A stretch of DNA of 64,000 nucleotides from Papaver somniferum. Lineage: Eukaryota; Streptophyta; Magnoliopsida; Ranunculales; Papaveraceae. The position numbers and the translations under genes were made by a program. Location of the stretch: positions 10,458,326 through 10,522,325 of the forward strand of contig NC_039358.1 in NCBI RefSeq assembly GCF_003573695.1, in the 5' to 3' direction. The notes beneath the pieces were generated by a model, which was given only the letters and a program-made list of their open reading frames with translations, did no database searches and was not told where the DNA came from. Within the stretch, counting starts at the first letter, position 1. Each line of letters opens with the position of its first letter. Shown here in pieces: positions 10,028 through 24,000 of the stretch.

Positions 10028-11886
10028 ATGGGAAAGCTGAAAGAAAGAATCGTACTCTTACTGAATTGACTGTTGCTTGTTTGCTTAGCTCTGGTGCTGC
10101 TTCTCATTGGTGGGGTGAATGTTTGCTGACTGTTTGCCATGTTTTGAACCGCATTCCTAATAATAAAACCATGATATCTCCTTATGAACTTTGGAGAAAT
10201 AGAAAACCTAATGTCTCTTATTTTAGAGTTTGGGGTTGCTTAGCTTTTGTTAGAAAACCTGATCCTAAAAGACATAAGTTAGAAAGTAGAGCTTATGAAT
10301 GTGTTTTTATTGGTTATGCTCAAAACAGTAAAGCTTATAGGTTCTTTGATATTAATAATAAGGTTATTATTGAATCTATTGATGTTGATTTCTTTGAAGA
10401 GAGATTTCCTTTTAAATCTAGAAATAGTGGGGGTTCTTTATCTAGTGTTTTACCTTGAGCTGATTCTGAACATAGATTAGAAGAACCTAGAAGTGCAGAA
10501 ACTAGGATCACTGAAGTTGAACCTAGAAGAAGTAAAAGAGCTAGGACTGACACAAGAGATCCTGATTTTGAATTTTATGCCGTAGAGGAAGAACCTTCTA
10601 ATTTACAAGAGGCGTTCAGTTCTGCAGAGTCTAGTTTCTGGCAAGAAGCTGTAGATAATGAATGGGATTCTCATATGTCTAATGGAACTTGGCGTATAGT
10701 AGATTTACCTCCTGGTTGTAAGCCTATAGGTTGTAAATGGGTTTTGAAAAGGAAACTAAAGCCTGATGGAACAATAGAGAAGCACAAAGCTAGACTGGTT
10801 GCTAAAGGATTTAGGCAACGAGAGAACGTAGACTTCTTTGATACTTATTCTCCTGTTACTAGATTAACATCTATACGTGTTTTGATTGCTGTTGCCGCTG
10901 CTCATAATCTTGTTATTCACCAAATGGATGTTAAAACTGCCTTTTTGAATGGTGAACTAGAAGAGGAAATTTATATGGAACAACCTGAAGGTTTTGTAAT
11001 TCCTGGACAAGAACAGAAAGTATGTAAGCTAGAAAAATCCCTTTATGGTTTAAAACAAGCTCCTAAACAGTGGCATGAGAAATTTGATAATTTAATGATT
11101 TCACATAACTTCAGAATAAACGAGGGTGACAAATGCATCTATTATAAATTTGAGAATGATGTGTGTGTGATTGTTTGCTTGCATGTGGATGATTTGCTGA
11201 TATTTGGTTCCAATTTATCTGTTGTCAATGAAACTAAAGGTATGCTTAGTTCGAATTTTGACATGAAAGATTTGGGTGAAGCTAGTGTAATCTTGGGAAT
11301 CAAAATAACTAGAACTAGTAGTGGTATTTGTTTGGATCAATCTCACTACATTGAAAAAATTCTGAGAAAGTATGAATATTTTGATTGTAAGCCTGCTTGT
11401 ACTCCGTTTGATCCTAATGTGAAATTGTTTAAGAACACTGGAGAAAGTGTTAGACAATCTGAATATGCTAGTATAATTGGAAGTCTGCGTTATGCAACTG
11501 ATTGTACAAGACCAGACATTGCATATGCAGTGGGAGTTCTGTGCAGGTTTACCAGTAATCCTAGTTTGGAACACTGGGATGCTATTGAGAGGGTTATGCG
11601 GTATCTGAAAAGAACCACAAACCTAGGATTACACTATAAGAGGCATCCTGCAGTCCTTGAAGGATTTAGCGATGCTAATTGGAATACTCTTTCAGATGAT
11701 TCCAAGGCCACCAGTGGATATGTTTTTACTATTGCTGGGGGCGCTGTATCTTGGAGATCAAAGAAACAGACAATTATAGCCCAATCTACGATGGAGGCTG
11801 AATTGATGGCACTAGCAGCAGCTAGTGAAGAAGCAGGATGGCTGAAGAGTCTGTTATCAGACATTCCAGTATGGGAAAAACCCAGC
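10022..11886 (+). pseudogene. Copia copy A pol remnant (integrase C-half, RT, partial RNase H)
   Basis: Begins in mid-integrase ([12 protein letters not shown]) and runs through RT to RNase H. A TGA at 10456-10458 replaces the AGA of other copies. One 12-bp NSGG repeat unit is missing near 10430. The RT catalytic motif reads HVDD (CAT at 11182) instead of YVDD, as in copy E. The 3' end breaks off after GGGAAAAACC (11882) and joins an LTR that lacks its first 25 bases, so the end of RNase H, the 3' UTR and the polypurine tract are lost. Not functional. Confidence 0.85.
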
Positions 11887-12320
11887 TAGTTTTGTAATAA
11901 TATGCCAAAGTTAGAGAGATAGTATGGTGGCATTGTTTTGAGCTCCCACACTATAGGCATGGGTTCAATTCCCACCCCACACAATTTCACTAGGGTATAT
12001 ACTATTTATACTATATATTATATTACATTAGTCCGGGAGCGGGGCCTTGGGGGTCTTGGGAGGTCTGCTGATCCAGAAACAATTTTTTTGCTGTTTTTAA
12101 CTTAAATTTTCAAAACGTATTAAGATAATTATATCATGATTAATTACAGTTAATGTTGAAATTTTAATACGGCCGTTTTTTTGCTGTTACAAAGAAATTT
12201 AATTGGCATTTAATCGAAAATTAATTTTCCATTAATTCCATTGATTCTTTTTGATTATAAAAAAAAAAAAAACTGGTTTCTGGAAAAAAAGATATAGAAC
12301 GTTATTTTTATTTCGTCAAG
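11887..12320 (+). repeat. Copia LTR2, truncated at both ends
   Basis: Starts at LTR base 26 (TAGTTTTGTAAT), joined to RNase H of copy A. It ends at CGTCAAG, where it joins integrase AGGTATATCATGACG; CAAG is shared by both partners (microhomology). The AAAAAAAGATATAG variant near 12286 is shared only with LTR6. Confidence 0.9.
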
Positions 12321-14684
12321 AGGTATATCATGACGTTCATTGATGATTGTTCTAATTATACTTATGTTTATTTGTTGAGCCATAAGAACGAAGCTATTGA
12401 AAAGTTTAAGATTTTTATTGCTGAAATTGAAAATCAATTTGGTAGGAAAATTAAGAGATTTCGTAGTGATAGAGGCACTGAATATGATTCTTCTCCTTTT
12501 ACTGAAATTTATCAAACTAATGGCATTATACATGAAAGAACTGCACCATATAATCCTCAAATGAATGGGAAAGCTGAAAGAAAGAATCGTACTCTTACTG
12601 AATTGACTGTTGCTTGTTTGCTTAGCTCTGGTGCTGCTTCTCATTGGTGGGGTGAATGTTTGCTGACTGTTTTCCATGTTTTGAACCGCATTCCTAATAA
12701 TAAAACCATGATATCTCCTTATGAACTTTGGAGAAATAGAAAACCTAATGTCTCTTATTTTAGAGTTTGGGGTTGCTTAGCTTTTGTTAGAAAACCTGAT
12801 CATAAAAGACATAAGTTAGAAAGTAGAGCTTATGAATGTGTTTTTATTGGTTATGCTCAAAACAGTAAATCTTATAGGTTCTTTGATATTAATAATAAGG
12901 TTATTATTGAATCTATTGATGTTGATTTCTTTGAAGAGAGATTTCCTTTTAAATCTAGAAATAGTGGGGGTAATAGTGGGGGTTCTTTATCTAGTGTTTT
13001 ACCTAGAGCTGATTCTGAACATAGATTAGAAGAACCTAGAAGTGCAGAAACTAGGATCACTGAAGTTGAACCTAGAAGAAGTAAAAGAGCTAGGACTGAC
13101 ACAAGAGATCCTGATTTTGAATTTTATGCCGTAGAGGAAGAACCTTCTAATTTACAAGAGGCGTTCAGTTCTGCAGAGTCTAGTTTCTGGAAAGAAGCTG
13201 TAGATAATGAATGGGATTCTCATATGTCTAATGGAACTTGGCGTATAGTAGATTTACCTCCTGGTTGTAAGCCTATAGGTTGTAAATGGGTTTTGAAAAG
13301 GAAACTAAAGCCTGATGGAACAATAGAGAAGCACAAAGCTAGACTGGTTGCTAAAGGATTTAGGCAACGAGAGAACGTAGACTTCTTTGATACTTATTCT
13401 CCTGTTACTAGATTAACATCTATACGTGTTTTTATTGCTGTTGCCGCTGCTCATAATCTTGTTATTCACCAAATGGATGTTAAAACTGCCTTTTTGAATG
13501 GTGAACTAGAAGAGGAAATTTATATGGAACAACCTGAAGGTTTTGTAATTCCTGGACAAGAACAAAAAGTATGTAAGCTAGAAAAATCCCTTTATGGTTT
13601 AAAACAAGCTCCTAAACAGTGGCATGAGAAATTTGATAATTTAATGATTTCACATAACTTCAGAATAAACGAGGGTGACAAATGCATCTATTATAAATTT
13701 GAGAATGATGTGTGTGTGATTGTTTGCTTGTATGTGGATGATTTGATGATATTTGGTTCCAATTTATCTGTTGTCAATGAAACTAAAGGTATGCTTAGTT
13801 CGAATTTTGACATGAAAGATTTGGGTGAAGCTAGTGTAATCTTGGGAATCAAAATAACTAGAACTAGTAGTGGTATTTGTTTGGAACAATCTCACTACAT
13901 TGAAAAAATTCTGAGAAAGTATGAATATTTTGATTGTAAGCCTGCTTGTACTCCGTTTGATCCTAATGTGAAATTGTTTAAGAACACTGGAGAAAGTGTT
14001 AGACAATCTGAATATGCTAGTATAATTGGAAGTCTGCGTTATGCAACTGATTGTACAAGACCAGACATTGCATATGCAGTGGGAGTTCTGTGCAGGTTTA
14101 CCAGTAATCCTAGTTTGGAACACTGGGATGCTATTGAGAGGGTTATGCGGTATCTGAAAAGAACCACAAACCTAGGATTACACTATAAGAGGCATCCCGC
14201 AGTCCTTGAAGGATTTAGCGATGCTAATTGGAATACTCTTTCAGATGATTCCAAGGCCACCAGTGGATATGTTTTTACTATTGCTGGGGGCGCTGTATCT
14301 TGGAGATCAAAGAAACAGACAATTATAGCCCAATCTACGATGGAGGCTGAATTGATGGCACTAGCAGCAGCTAGTGAAGAAGCAGGATGGCTGAAGAGTC
14401 TGTTATCAGACATTCCAGTATGGGAAAAACCGATACCAGCCACTTTGATCCACAGCGATAGTACCTCGGCTATCGGAGTAGTAGAGAACTGTTATAATAA
14501 CAGTAAGAATCGACAGATACGTCGAAAGCACGACACAGTTAGAGAATTTCTCACAACTGGTGTTGTTAGAGTAGATCATGTAAGGTCTGAAGGAAATATA
14601 GCTGATACTTTGACGAAAGGATTAGCAAGAGAAAAGGTATGGAATATCTCTAAAAGTATGGGACTTTTGCCCGTGAGAAGTTGA
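12318..14684 (+). pseudogene. Copia copy B pol fragment (integrase core to RNase H)
   Basis: An open frame from [11 protein letters not shown] to the normal pol end SMGLLPVRS, 784 residues from its first ATG at 12330. It keeps the later integrase catalytic motifs, RT with [23 protein letters not shown] and YVDD, and all of RNase H with FSDANWN and the [15 protein letters not shown] end. It lacks gag, protease and the integrase zinc-binding region because LTR2 is fused into integrase. No stops interrupt it, but there is no gag start, so it would be made only from an LTR-derived transcript using an internal ATG. Confidence 0.85.
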
Positions 14685-15175
14685 GTCATTTGTAATGGAT
14701 ACCCAACCTAGAAATAGGTTCAAAGGGACTAGACGAAGTTACAAATAATATGATAGAGTCATGCATTCCCATAGCATGATATCCTGAAGTGGGAAACAGG
14801 TTGAGTGTTTAAACTCTTAATGATGTCTATAGCTCTTAAGTTAAGAGTGGGATATACAGGAGTATCCTTGATAGACTCACCTATACGAATGTGAAGGTGT
14901 GGCCGCCTTCTATGAGAACTTGGGCATTTCTCTAGATCGTTCGTTAAGAAAGGGATAAGCACATGGCCCTAATGTGCAAAATTAAGAACTTTACTCTAAG
15001 ATATAGTTGTGTGTGTTGTATAATCTATTATTAGTTAGAGTTCAAGACGAGAGTCACTCTAGTTACCTGATACTTAGAAAGTTCAACACTCTGTGGAGGT
15101 TCAAGTCGAAAGGCACCTTTGCTTATGCACAACTGTATAGCACTTGCTCAATGTTTTAAAATATAAGTGGGGGAT
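14685..15175 (+). other. Copia 3' untranslated region (copy B)
   Basis: A 491-bp noncoding stretch between the pol stop and LTR3, repeated in the same form after copies C, D and F. It ends in a polypurine tract, AAGTGGGGGAT. Its length is large for a Copia 3' region; I see no ORF that is conserved as protein. Confidence 0.75.
15165..15175 (+). other. Polypurine tract of Copia copy B
   Basis: AAGTGGGGGAT abuts TGTTGG of LTR3, the expected place for plus-strand priming. The same tract precedes LTR4 (ends 20368), LTR5 (25554) and LTR7 (33296), but is absent before LTR2 and LTR6. Confidence 0.8.
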
Positions 15176-15852
15176 TGTTGGGGTATATATTTAAAAAACA
15201 TAGTTTTGTAATAATATGCCAAAGTTAGAGAGATAGTATGGTGGCATTGTTTTGAGCTCCCACACTATAGGCATGGGTTCAATTCCCACCCCACACAATT
15301 TCACTAGGGTATATACTATTTATACTATATATTATATTACATTAGTCCGGGAGCGGGGCCTTGGGGGTCTTGGGAGGTCTGCTGATTCAGAAACAATTTT
15401 TTTTTGCTGTTTTTAACTTAAATTTTCAAAACGTATTAAGATAATTATATCATGATTAATTACAGTTAATGTTGAAATTTTAATACGGCCGTTTTTTGCT
15501 GTTACAAAGAAATTTAATTGGCATTTAATCGAAAATTAATTTTCCATTAATTCCATTGATTCTTTTTGATTATAAAAAAAAAAAACTGGTTTCTGGAAGA
15601 GAAAATATAGAACGTTATTTTTATTTCGTCAAGTTTTCTGAGCAAGTGTTGTTGAAAGAGTTATTATTGATTCGATTTCTCAGTGCAGAGAAATCGAAAG
15701 AGATAAGCTGTTTTATCCCATAGGGTTTCGACAAAAAACTGACTGGTAGCACAATCAAGAGGCAGAGTCGCGAAACACCTTAAAGATAGCGACCTAGTAC
15801 GCGAATCAGCGGTTTCTTTGTGTAATTTGATTACAGTGCTTTGTTTCCAACA
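15176..15852 (+). repeat. Copia LTR3 (full length, 677 bp)
   Basis: TGTTGG to CCAACA. Private differences near the 3' end (GCGAATCAGCGG, TGTAATTTGATTACAG). It serves as the 3' LTR of the A-B composite and the 5' LTR of copy C. Confidence 0.9.
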
Positions 15853-15876
15853 ATTTTAAGGTGTTTCTTTTCTGCT

Positions 15877-18800
15877 ATGGAGAATGAAAAGAAGCGCGTT
15901 GATGATACCAACAAGCCTTTCAAATTTGAAGGGTTGCATTTCAGAAGATGGAAGCTGAAGATGTTCTTTTATCTCAAACTGATGAAGCTGCATATGATTG
16001 TGTCGAGTGTTCATCCTGGAACCCTGGAACCTGCTGCTGATAAGACTACTGCTGTTGCTGCTGCTGTTGCTGCTGGCGGTGGTGCTGCTACAGATCTACC
16101 TCCTACCGGTGGTGTTGAAGAAGTTGTTTCTCAAACTCCCGAGGAAAAACAAAAGGCCATCGACAAATGGATCGATAATGACTTTGATTGCAAAAACTAC
16201 ATTCTTAATGCATTATCTGACGATTTATATGAGTATTATTCAACTTTTTAAACTGCTAAAGATGTATGGGATGCATTACAGAAAAAATATGACACCGAGG
16301 AAGCGGGTTCAAAGAAATATGCTGTGAGCCGGTATGTGAGATGCCAAATGGTGGATGATAGATCAGTTGTTGCACAGGCTCATGAACTTCAAAAAATTTA
16401 CCACGAAATTGTGGCCGAAGGTATGAAAACTGATGAACAATTTCAAGTTTCTGTAATGATTGACAAGTTACCACCTAGCTGGAAAGATTTTCGTAATACT
16501 TTGCGTCACAAGACTAAAGAATTTTCTCTTGAAAGTTTGATTGTTAAGCTCAGGGTTGAGGAAGAAGCTCGGAACAAGATAAGAAGGAAGAGATTCTCAT
16601 TGTTTCTAACAATAAGACTCATCCGAATTTAAAACCTAAGAAAAGGGATATGAAACCTAACCCGAACCAGAAGAAAGGAGGAAGGCCTATTCAAAACAAG
16701 AACCAACACCCATCGAAAAATGGACAGAATTCCAATTCTGAATTTCTTTGTTATATCTGTAATAAACCAAACCACATGGCTAGGAATTGCAGATTTAACA
16801 AGGAAAAGAATAACGCACAAGCTAATGCTGTGGGTGACGTTATAATTGCCATGGTCTCTGATCCAGAGTTCTACATGGTTGGTGGATCTTATGGGTGGTG
16901 GATAGACAGTGGTGCTTCGCGTCATTGTTGTTTTGATAGGTCCATGTTTAAGACTTATGCTGAAACCAAGGACAAGAAAGTGTTATTGGGAGACTCCCAA
17001 AGCACTATGGTGAAAGGTTCTGGTACGGTAGAGTTGAAGTTTACTTCTGGGAAGACACTCATGCTGAAAGATGTCCTTCACACTCCAGAAATGAGAAAGA
17101 ACCTTGTTTCCGTCTATCTTCTCAACAAGGCTGGGTTGTATCAAACTATTGGGTCTGATATTTACACTATAACTAAGAATAAGAATTTTGTAGGAAAGGG
17201 TTATGCTACTGATGGAATGTTTAAGCTTAATGCTGATGCTATGAATAAAATTGATTCTTCTGCTTATATGGTTTGCAATTTTAATGTTTGGCATGGTAGG
17301 CTTTGTCATGTGGGTAAAAAGTTAGTAAATAACATGAGTAAGTTAGGTGTCCTCCCTGAATTTTCTGAAAATGATTTTGAAAAATGTGAATACTGTAGTC
17401 AAGCAAAAATAACCAAGACTTCACATAAATCTGTTGTAAGAGAATCGAAACCACTAGACTTAATACATTCTGATTTGTGTGAATATGAAGGTATCCTAAC
17501 TAGAAATGGCAAGAGGTATATCATGACGTTCATTGATGATTGTTCTAATTATACTTATGTTTATTTGTTGAGCCATAAGAACGAAGCTATTGAAAAATTT
17601 AAGATTTTTATTGCTGAAATTGAAAATCAATTTGGTAGGAAAATTAAGAGATTTCGTAGTGATAGAGGCACTGAATATGATTCTTCTCCTTTTACTGAAA
17701 TTTATCAAACTAATGGCATTATACATGAAAGAAATGCACCATATAATCCTCAAATGAATGAGAAAGCTGAAAGAAAGAATCGTACTCTTACTGAATTGAC
17801 TGTTGCTTGTTTGCTTAGCTCTGGTGCTGCTTCTCATTGGTGGGGTGAATGTTTGCTGACTGTTTGCCATGTTTTGAACCGCATTCCTAATAATAAAACC
17901 ATGATATCTCCTTATGAACTTTGGAGAAATAGAAAACCTAATGTCTCTTATTTTAGAGTTTGGGGTTGCTTAGCTTTTGTTAGAAAACCTGATCATAAAA
18001 GACATAAGTTAGAAAGTAGAGCTTATGAATGTGTTTTTATTGGTTATGCTCAAAACAATAAAGCTTATAGGTTCTTTGATATTAATAATAAGGTTATTAT
18101 TGAATCTATTGATGTGGATTTCTTTGAAGAGAGATTTCCTTTTAAATCTAGAAATAGTGGGGGTAATAGTGGGGGTTCTTTATCTAGTGTTTTACCTAGA
18201 GCTGATTCTGAACATAGATTAGAAGAACCTAGAAGTGCAGAAACTAGGATCACTGAAGTTGAACCTAGAAGAAGTAAAAGAGCTAGGACTGACACAAGAG
18301 ATCCTGATTTTGAATTTTATGCCGTAGAGGAAGAACCTTCTAATTTACAAGAGGCGTTCAGTTCTGCAGAGTCTAGTTTCTGGCAAGAAGTTGTAGATAA
18401 TGAATGGGATTCTCATATGTCTAATGGAACTTGGCGTATAGTAGATTTACCTCCTGGTTGTAAGCCTATAGGTTGTAAATGGGTTTTGAAAAGGAAACTA
18501 AAGCCTGATGGAATAATAGAGAAGCACAAAGCTAGACTGGTTGCTAAAGGATTTAGGCAACGAGAGAACGTAGACTTCTTTGATACTTATTCTCCTGTTA
18601 CTAGATTAACATCTATACGTGTTTTTATTGCTGTTGCCGCTGCTCATAATCTTGTTATTCACCAAATGGATGTTAAAACTGCCTTTTTGAATGGTGAACT
18701 AGAAGAGGAAATTTATATGGAACAACCTGAAGGTTTTGTAATTCCTGGACAAGAACAAAAAGTATGTAAGCTAGAAAAATCCCTTTATGGTTTAAAACAA

Positions 18801-19877
18801 GCTCCTAAACAGTGGCATGAGAAATTTGATAATTTAATGATTTCACATAACTTTAGAATAAACGAGGGTGACAAATGCATCTATTATAAATTTGAGAATG
18901 ATGTGTGTGTGATTTTTTGCTTGTATGTGGATGATTTGCTGATATTTGGTTCCAATTTATTTGTTGTCAATGAAACTAAAGGTATGCTTAGTTCGAATTT
19001 TGACATGAAAGATTTGGGTGAAGCTAGTGTAATCTTGGGAATCAAAATAACTAGAACTAGTAGTGGTATTTGTTTGGAACAATCTCACTACATTGAAAAA
19101 ATTCTGAGGAAGTATGAATATTTTGATTGTAAGCCTGCTTGTACTCCGTTTGATCCTAATGTGAAATTGTTTAAGAACACTGGAGAAAGTGTTAGACAAT
19201 CTGAATATGCTAGTATAATTGGAAGTCTGCGTTATGCAACTGATTGTACAAGACCAGACATTGCATATGCAGTGGGAGTTCTGTGCAGGTTTACCAGTAA
19301 TCCTAGTTTGGAACACTGGGATGCTATTGAGAGGGTTATGCGGTATCTGAAAAGAACCACAAACCTAGGATTACAATATAAGAGGCATCCCGCAGTCCTT
19401 GAAGGATTTAGCGATGCTAATTGGAATACTCTTTCAGATGATTCCAAGGCCACCAGTGGATATGTTTTTACTATTGCTGGGGGCGCTGTATCTTGGAGAT
19501 CAAAGAAACAGACAATTATAGCCCAATCTACGATGGAGGCTGAATTGATGGCACTAGCAGCAGCTAGTGAAGAAGCAGGATGGCTGAAGAGTCTGTTATC
19601 AGACATTCCAGTATGGGAAAAACCGATACCAGCCACTTTGATCCACTGCGATAGTACCTCGGATATCGGAGTAGTAGAGAACTGTTATAATAACAGTAAG
19701 AATCGACAGATACGTCGAAAGCACGACACAGTTAGAGAATTTCTCACAACTGGTGTTGTTAGAGTAGATCATGTAAGGTCTGAAGGAAATATAGCTGATA
19801 CTTTGACGAAAGGATTAGTAAGAGAAAAGGTATGGAATATCTCTAAAAGTATGGGACTTTTTCCCGTGAGAAGTTGA
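15877..19877 (+). pseudogene. Copia copy C gag-pol, full length with one stop and one frameshift
   Basis: Gag starts at 15877. GAA has become TAA at 16249-16251, and one A is missing near 16573 (CGGAACAAG against CGGAAACAAG elsewhere), shifting frame before the basic linker. The frame then stays open from 16650 to 19877: CCHC knuckle, protease WWIDSGAS, integrase HHCC (WHGRLCH...CEYC) and DDE core, RT with YVDD, and RNase H. GKAERK in integrase reads EKAERK, and an RNase H alanine is Asp (TSDIG). Variants GIIEKHK and SMGLFPVRS are shared with copy F. Confidence 0.9.
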
Positions 19878-20368
19878 GTCATTTGTAATGGATACCCAAC
19901 CTAGAAATAGGTTCAAAGGGACTAGACGAAGTTACAAATAATATGATAGAGTCATGCATTCCCATAGCATGATATCCTGAAGTGGGAAACAGGTTGAGTG
20001 TTTAAACTCTTAATGATGTCTATAGCTTTTAAGTTAAGAGTGGGATATACAGGAGTATCCTTGATAGACTCACCTATACGTATGTGAAGGTGTGGCCGCC
20101 TTCTATGAGAACTTGGGCATTTCTCTAGATCGTTCGTTAAGAAAGGGATAAGCACATGGCCCTAATGTTCAAAATTAAGAACTTTACTCTAAGATATAGT
20201 TGTGTGTGTTGTATAATCTATTATTAGTTAGAGTTCAAGACGAGAGTCACTCTAGTTACCTGATACTTAGAAAGTTCAACACTATGTAGAGGTTCAAGTC
20301 GAAAGGCACCTTTGCTTATGCACAACTGTATAGCACTTGCTCAATGTTTTAAAATATAAGTGGGGGAT
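19878..20368 (+). other. Copia 3' untranslated region (copy C)
   Basis: Same 491-bp noncoding block as after copy B, ending in the polypurine tract next to LTR4. Confidence 0.75.
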
Positions 20369-21046
20369 TGTTGGGGTATATATTTAAAAAACATAGTTTT
20401 GTAATAATATGCCAAAGTTAGAGAGATAGTATGGTGGCATTGTTTTGACCTCCCACACTATAGGCATGGGTTCAATTCCCACCCCACACAATTTCACTAG
20501 GGTATATACTATTTATACTATATATTATATTACATTAGTCCGGGAGCGGGGCCTTGGGGGTCTTGGGAGGTCTGCTGATCCAGAAACAATTTTTTTTTGC
20601 TGTTTTTAACTTAAATTTTCAAAACGTATTAAGATAATTATATCATGATTAATTACAGTTAATGTTGAAATTTTAATACGGCCGTTTTTTTGCTGTTACA
20701 AAGAAATTTAATTGGCATTTAATCGAAAATTAATTTTCCATTAATTCCATTGATTCTTTTTGATTATAAAAAAAAAAAACTGGTTTCTGGAAGAGAAAAT
20801 ATAGGACGTTATTTTTATTTCGTCAAGTTTTCTGAGCAAGTGTTGTTGAAAGAGTTATTATTGATTCGATTTCTCAGTGCAGAGAAATCGAAAGAGATAA
20901 GCTGTTTTATCCCATAGGGTTTCGACAAAAAACTGACTGCTAGCACAATCAAGAGGCAGAGTCTCGAAACACCTTAAAGATAGCGACCTAGTACGCGACT
21001 CAGCGGTTTCTTTGTGTGATTTGATTATAGTGCTTTGTTTCCAACA
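20369..21046 (+). repeat. Copia LTR4 (full length, 678 bp)
   Basis: TGTTGG to CCAACA, between copies C and D. Carries TTTTGACCTCCC where most copies have TTTTGAGCTCCC. Confidence 0.9.
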
Positions 21047-21070
21047 ATTTTAAGGTGTTTCTTTTCTGCT

Positions 21071-24000
21071 ATGGAGAATGAAAAGAAGCGCGTTGATCAT
21101 ACCAACAAGCCTTTCAAATTTGAAGGGTTGCATTTCAGAAGATGGAAGTTGAAGATGTTCTTTTATCTCAAACTGATGAAGCTGCATATGATTGTGTCCA
21201 GTGTTCATCCTGGAACCCTGGAACCTGCTGCTGATAAGACTGCTGCTGTTGCTGCTGCTGGCGGTGGTGCTGCTACAGATCCACCTCCTACCGGTGGTGT
21301 TGAAGAAGTTGTTTCTCAAACTCTCGAGGAAAAACAAAAGGCCATCGACAAATGGATCGATAATGACTTTGATTGCAAAAACTACATTCTTAATGCATCA
21401 TCTGACGATTTATATGAGTATTATTCAACTTTTGAAACTGCTAAAGATGTATGGGATGCATTACAGAAAAAATATGACACCGAGGAAGCGGGTTCAAAGA
21501 AATATGCTGTGAGCCGGTATGTGAGATACCAAATGGTGGATGATAGATCAGTTGTTGCACAGGCTCATGAACTTCAAAAAAATTACCACGAAATTGTGGC
21601 CGAAGGTATGAAAACTGATGAACAATTTCAAGTTTCTGTAATGATTGACAAGTTACCACCTAGCTGGAAAGATTTTCGTAATACTTTGCGTCACAAGACT
21701 AAAGAATTTTCTCTTGAAAGTTTGATTGTTAAGCTCAGGGTTGAGGAAGAAGCTCGGAAACAAGATAAGAAGGAAGAGATTCTCATTGTTTATAACAATA
21801 AGACTCATCCGAATTTAAAACCTAAGAAAAGGGATATGAAACCTAACCCGAACCAGAAGAAAGGAGGAAGGCCTAATCAAAACAAGAACCAACACCCATC
21901 GAAAAATGGAAAGAATTCCAATTCTGAATTTCTTTGTTATATCTGTAATAAACCAAACCACATGGCTAGGAATTGCAGATTTAACAAGGAAAAGAATAAC
22001 GCACAAGCTAATGCTGTGGGTGACGTTATAATTGCCATGGTCTCTGATCCAGAGTTCTACATGGTTGGTGGATCTGATGGGTGGTGGATAGACAGTGGTG
22101 CTTCGCGTCATTGTTGTTTTGATAGGTCCATGTTTAAGACTTATGCTGAAACCAAGGACAAGAAAGTGTTATTGGGAGACTCCCACAGCACTATGGTGAA
22201 AGATTCTGGTACGGTAGAGTTGAAGTTTACTTCTGGGAAGACACTCATGCTGAAAGATGTCCTTCACACTCCAGAAATGAGAAAGAACCTTGTTTCCGGC
22301 TATCTTCTCAACAAGGCTGGGTGGTATCAAACTATTGGGTCTGATATTTACACTATAACTAAGAATAAGAATTTTGTAGGAAAGGGTTATGCTACTGATG
22401 GAATGTTTAAGCTTAATGCTGATGCTATGAATAAAATTGATTCTTCTGCTTATATGGTTTGCAATTTTAATGTTTGGCATGGTAGGCTTTGTCATGTGGG
22501 TAAAAAGTTAGTAAATAACATGAGTAAGTTAGGTGTCCTACCTGAATTTTCTGAAAATGATTTTGAAAAATGTGAATACTGTAGTCAAGCAAAAATAACC
22601 AAGACTTCACATAAATCTGTTGTAAGAGAATCGAAACCACTAGACTTAATACATTCTGATTTGTGTGAATATGAAGGTATCCTAACTAGAAATGGCAAGA
22701 GGTATATCATGACGTTCATTGATGATTGTTCTAATTATACTTATGTTTATTTGTTGAGCCATAAGAACGAAGCTATTGAAAAATTTAAGATTTTTATTGC
22801 TGAAATTGAAAATCAATTTGGTAGGAAAATTAAGAGATTTCGTAGTGATAGAGGCACTGAATATGATTCTTCTCCTTTTACTGAAATTTATCAAACTAAT
22901 GGCATTATACATGAAAGAAATGCACCATATAATCCTCAAATGAATGGGAAAGCTGAAAGAAAGAATCGTACTCTTACTGAATTGACTGTTGCTTGTTTGC
23001 TTAGCTCTGGTGCTGCTTCTCATTGGTGGGGTGAATGTTTGCTGACTGTTTGCCATGTTTTGAACCGCATTCCTAATAATAAAACCATGATATCTCCTTA
23101 TGAACTTTGGAGAAATAGAAAACCTAATGTCTCTTATTTTAGAGTTTGGGGTTGCTTAGCTTTTGTTAGAAAACCTGATCCTAAAAGACATAAGTTAGAA
23201 AGTAGAGCTTATGAATGTGTTTTTATTGGTTATGCTCAAAACAGTAAAGCTTATAGGTTCTTTGATATTAATAATAAGGTTATTATTGAATCTATTGATG
23301 TTGATTTCTTTGAAGAGAGATTTCCTTTTAAATCTAGAAATAGTGGGGGTAATAGTGGGGGTTCTTTATCTAGTGTTTTACCTAGAGCTGATTCTCAACA
23401 TAGATTAGAAGAACCTAGAAGTGCAGAAACTAGGATCACTGAAGTTGAACCTAGAAGAAGTAAAAGAGCTAGGACTGACACAAGAGATCCTGATTTTGAA
23501 TTTTATGCCGTAGAGGAAGAACCTTCTAATTTACAAGAGGCGTTCAGTTCTGCAGAGTCTAGTTTCTGGCAAGAAGTTGTAGATAATGAATGGGATTCTC
23601 ATATGTCTAATGGAACTTGGCGTATAGTAGATTTACCTCCTGGTTGTAAGCCTATAGGTTGTAAATGGGTTTTGAAAAGGAAACTAAAGCCTGATGGAAC
23701 AATAGAGAAGCACAAAGCTAGACTGGTTGCTAAAGGATTTAGGCAATGAGAGAACGTAGAATTCTTTGATACTTATTCTCCTGTTACTAGATTAACATCT
23801 ATACGTGTTTTTATTGCTGTTGCCGCTGCTCATAATCTTGTTATTCACCAAATGGATGTTAAAACTGCCTTTTTGAATGGTGAACTAGAAGAGTAAATTT
23901 ATATGGAACAACCTGAAGGTTTTGTAATTCCTGGACAAGAACAAAAAGTATGTAAGCTAGAAAAATCCCTTTATGGTTTAAAACAAGCTCTTAAACAGTG

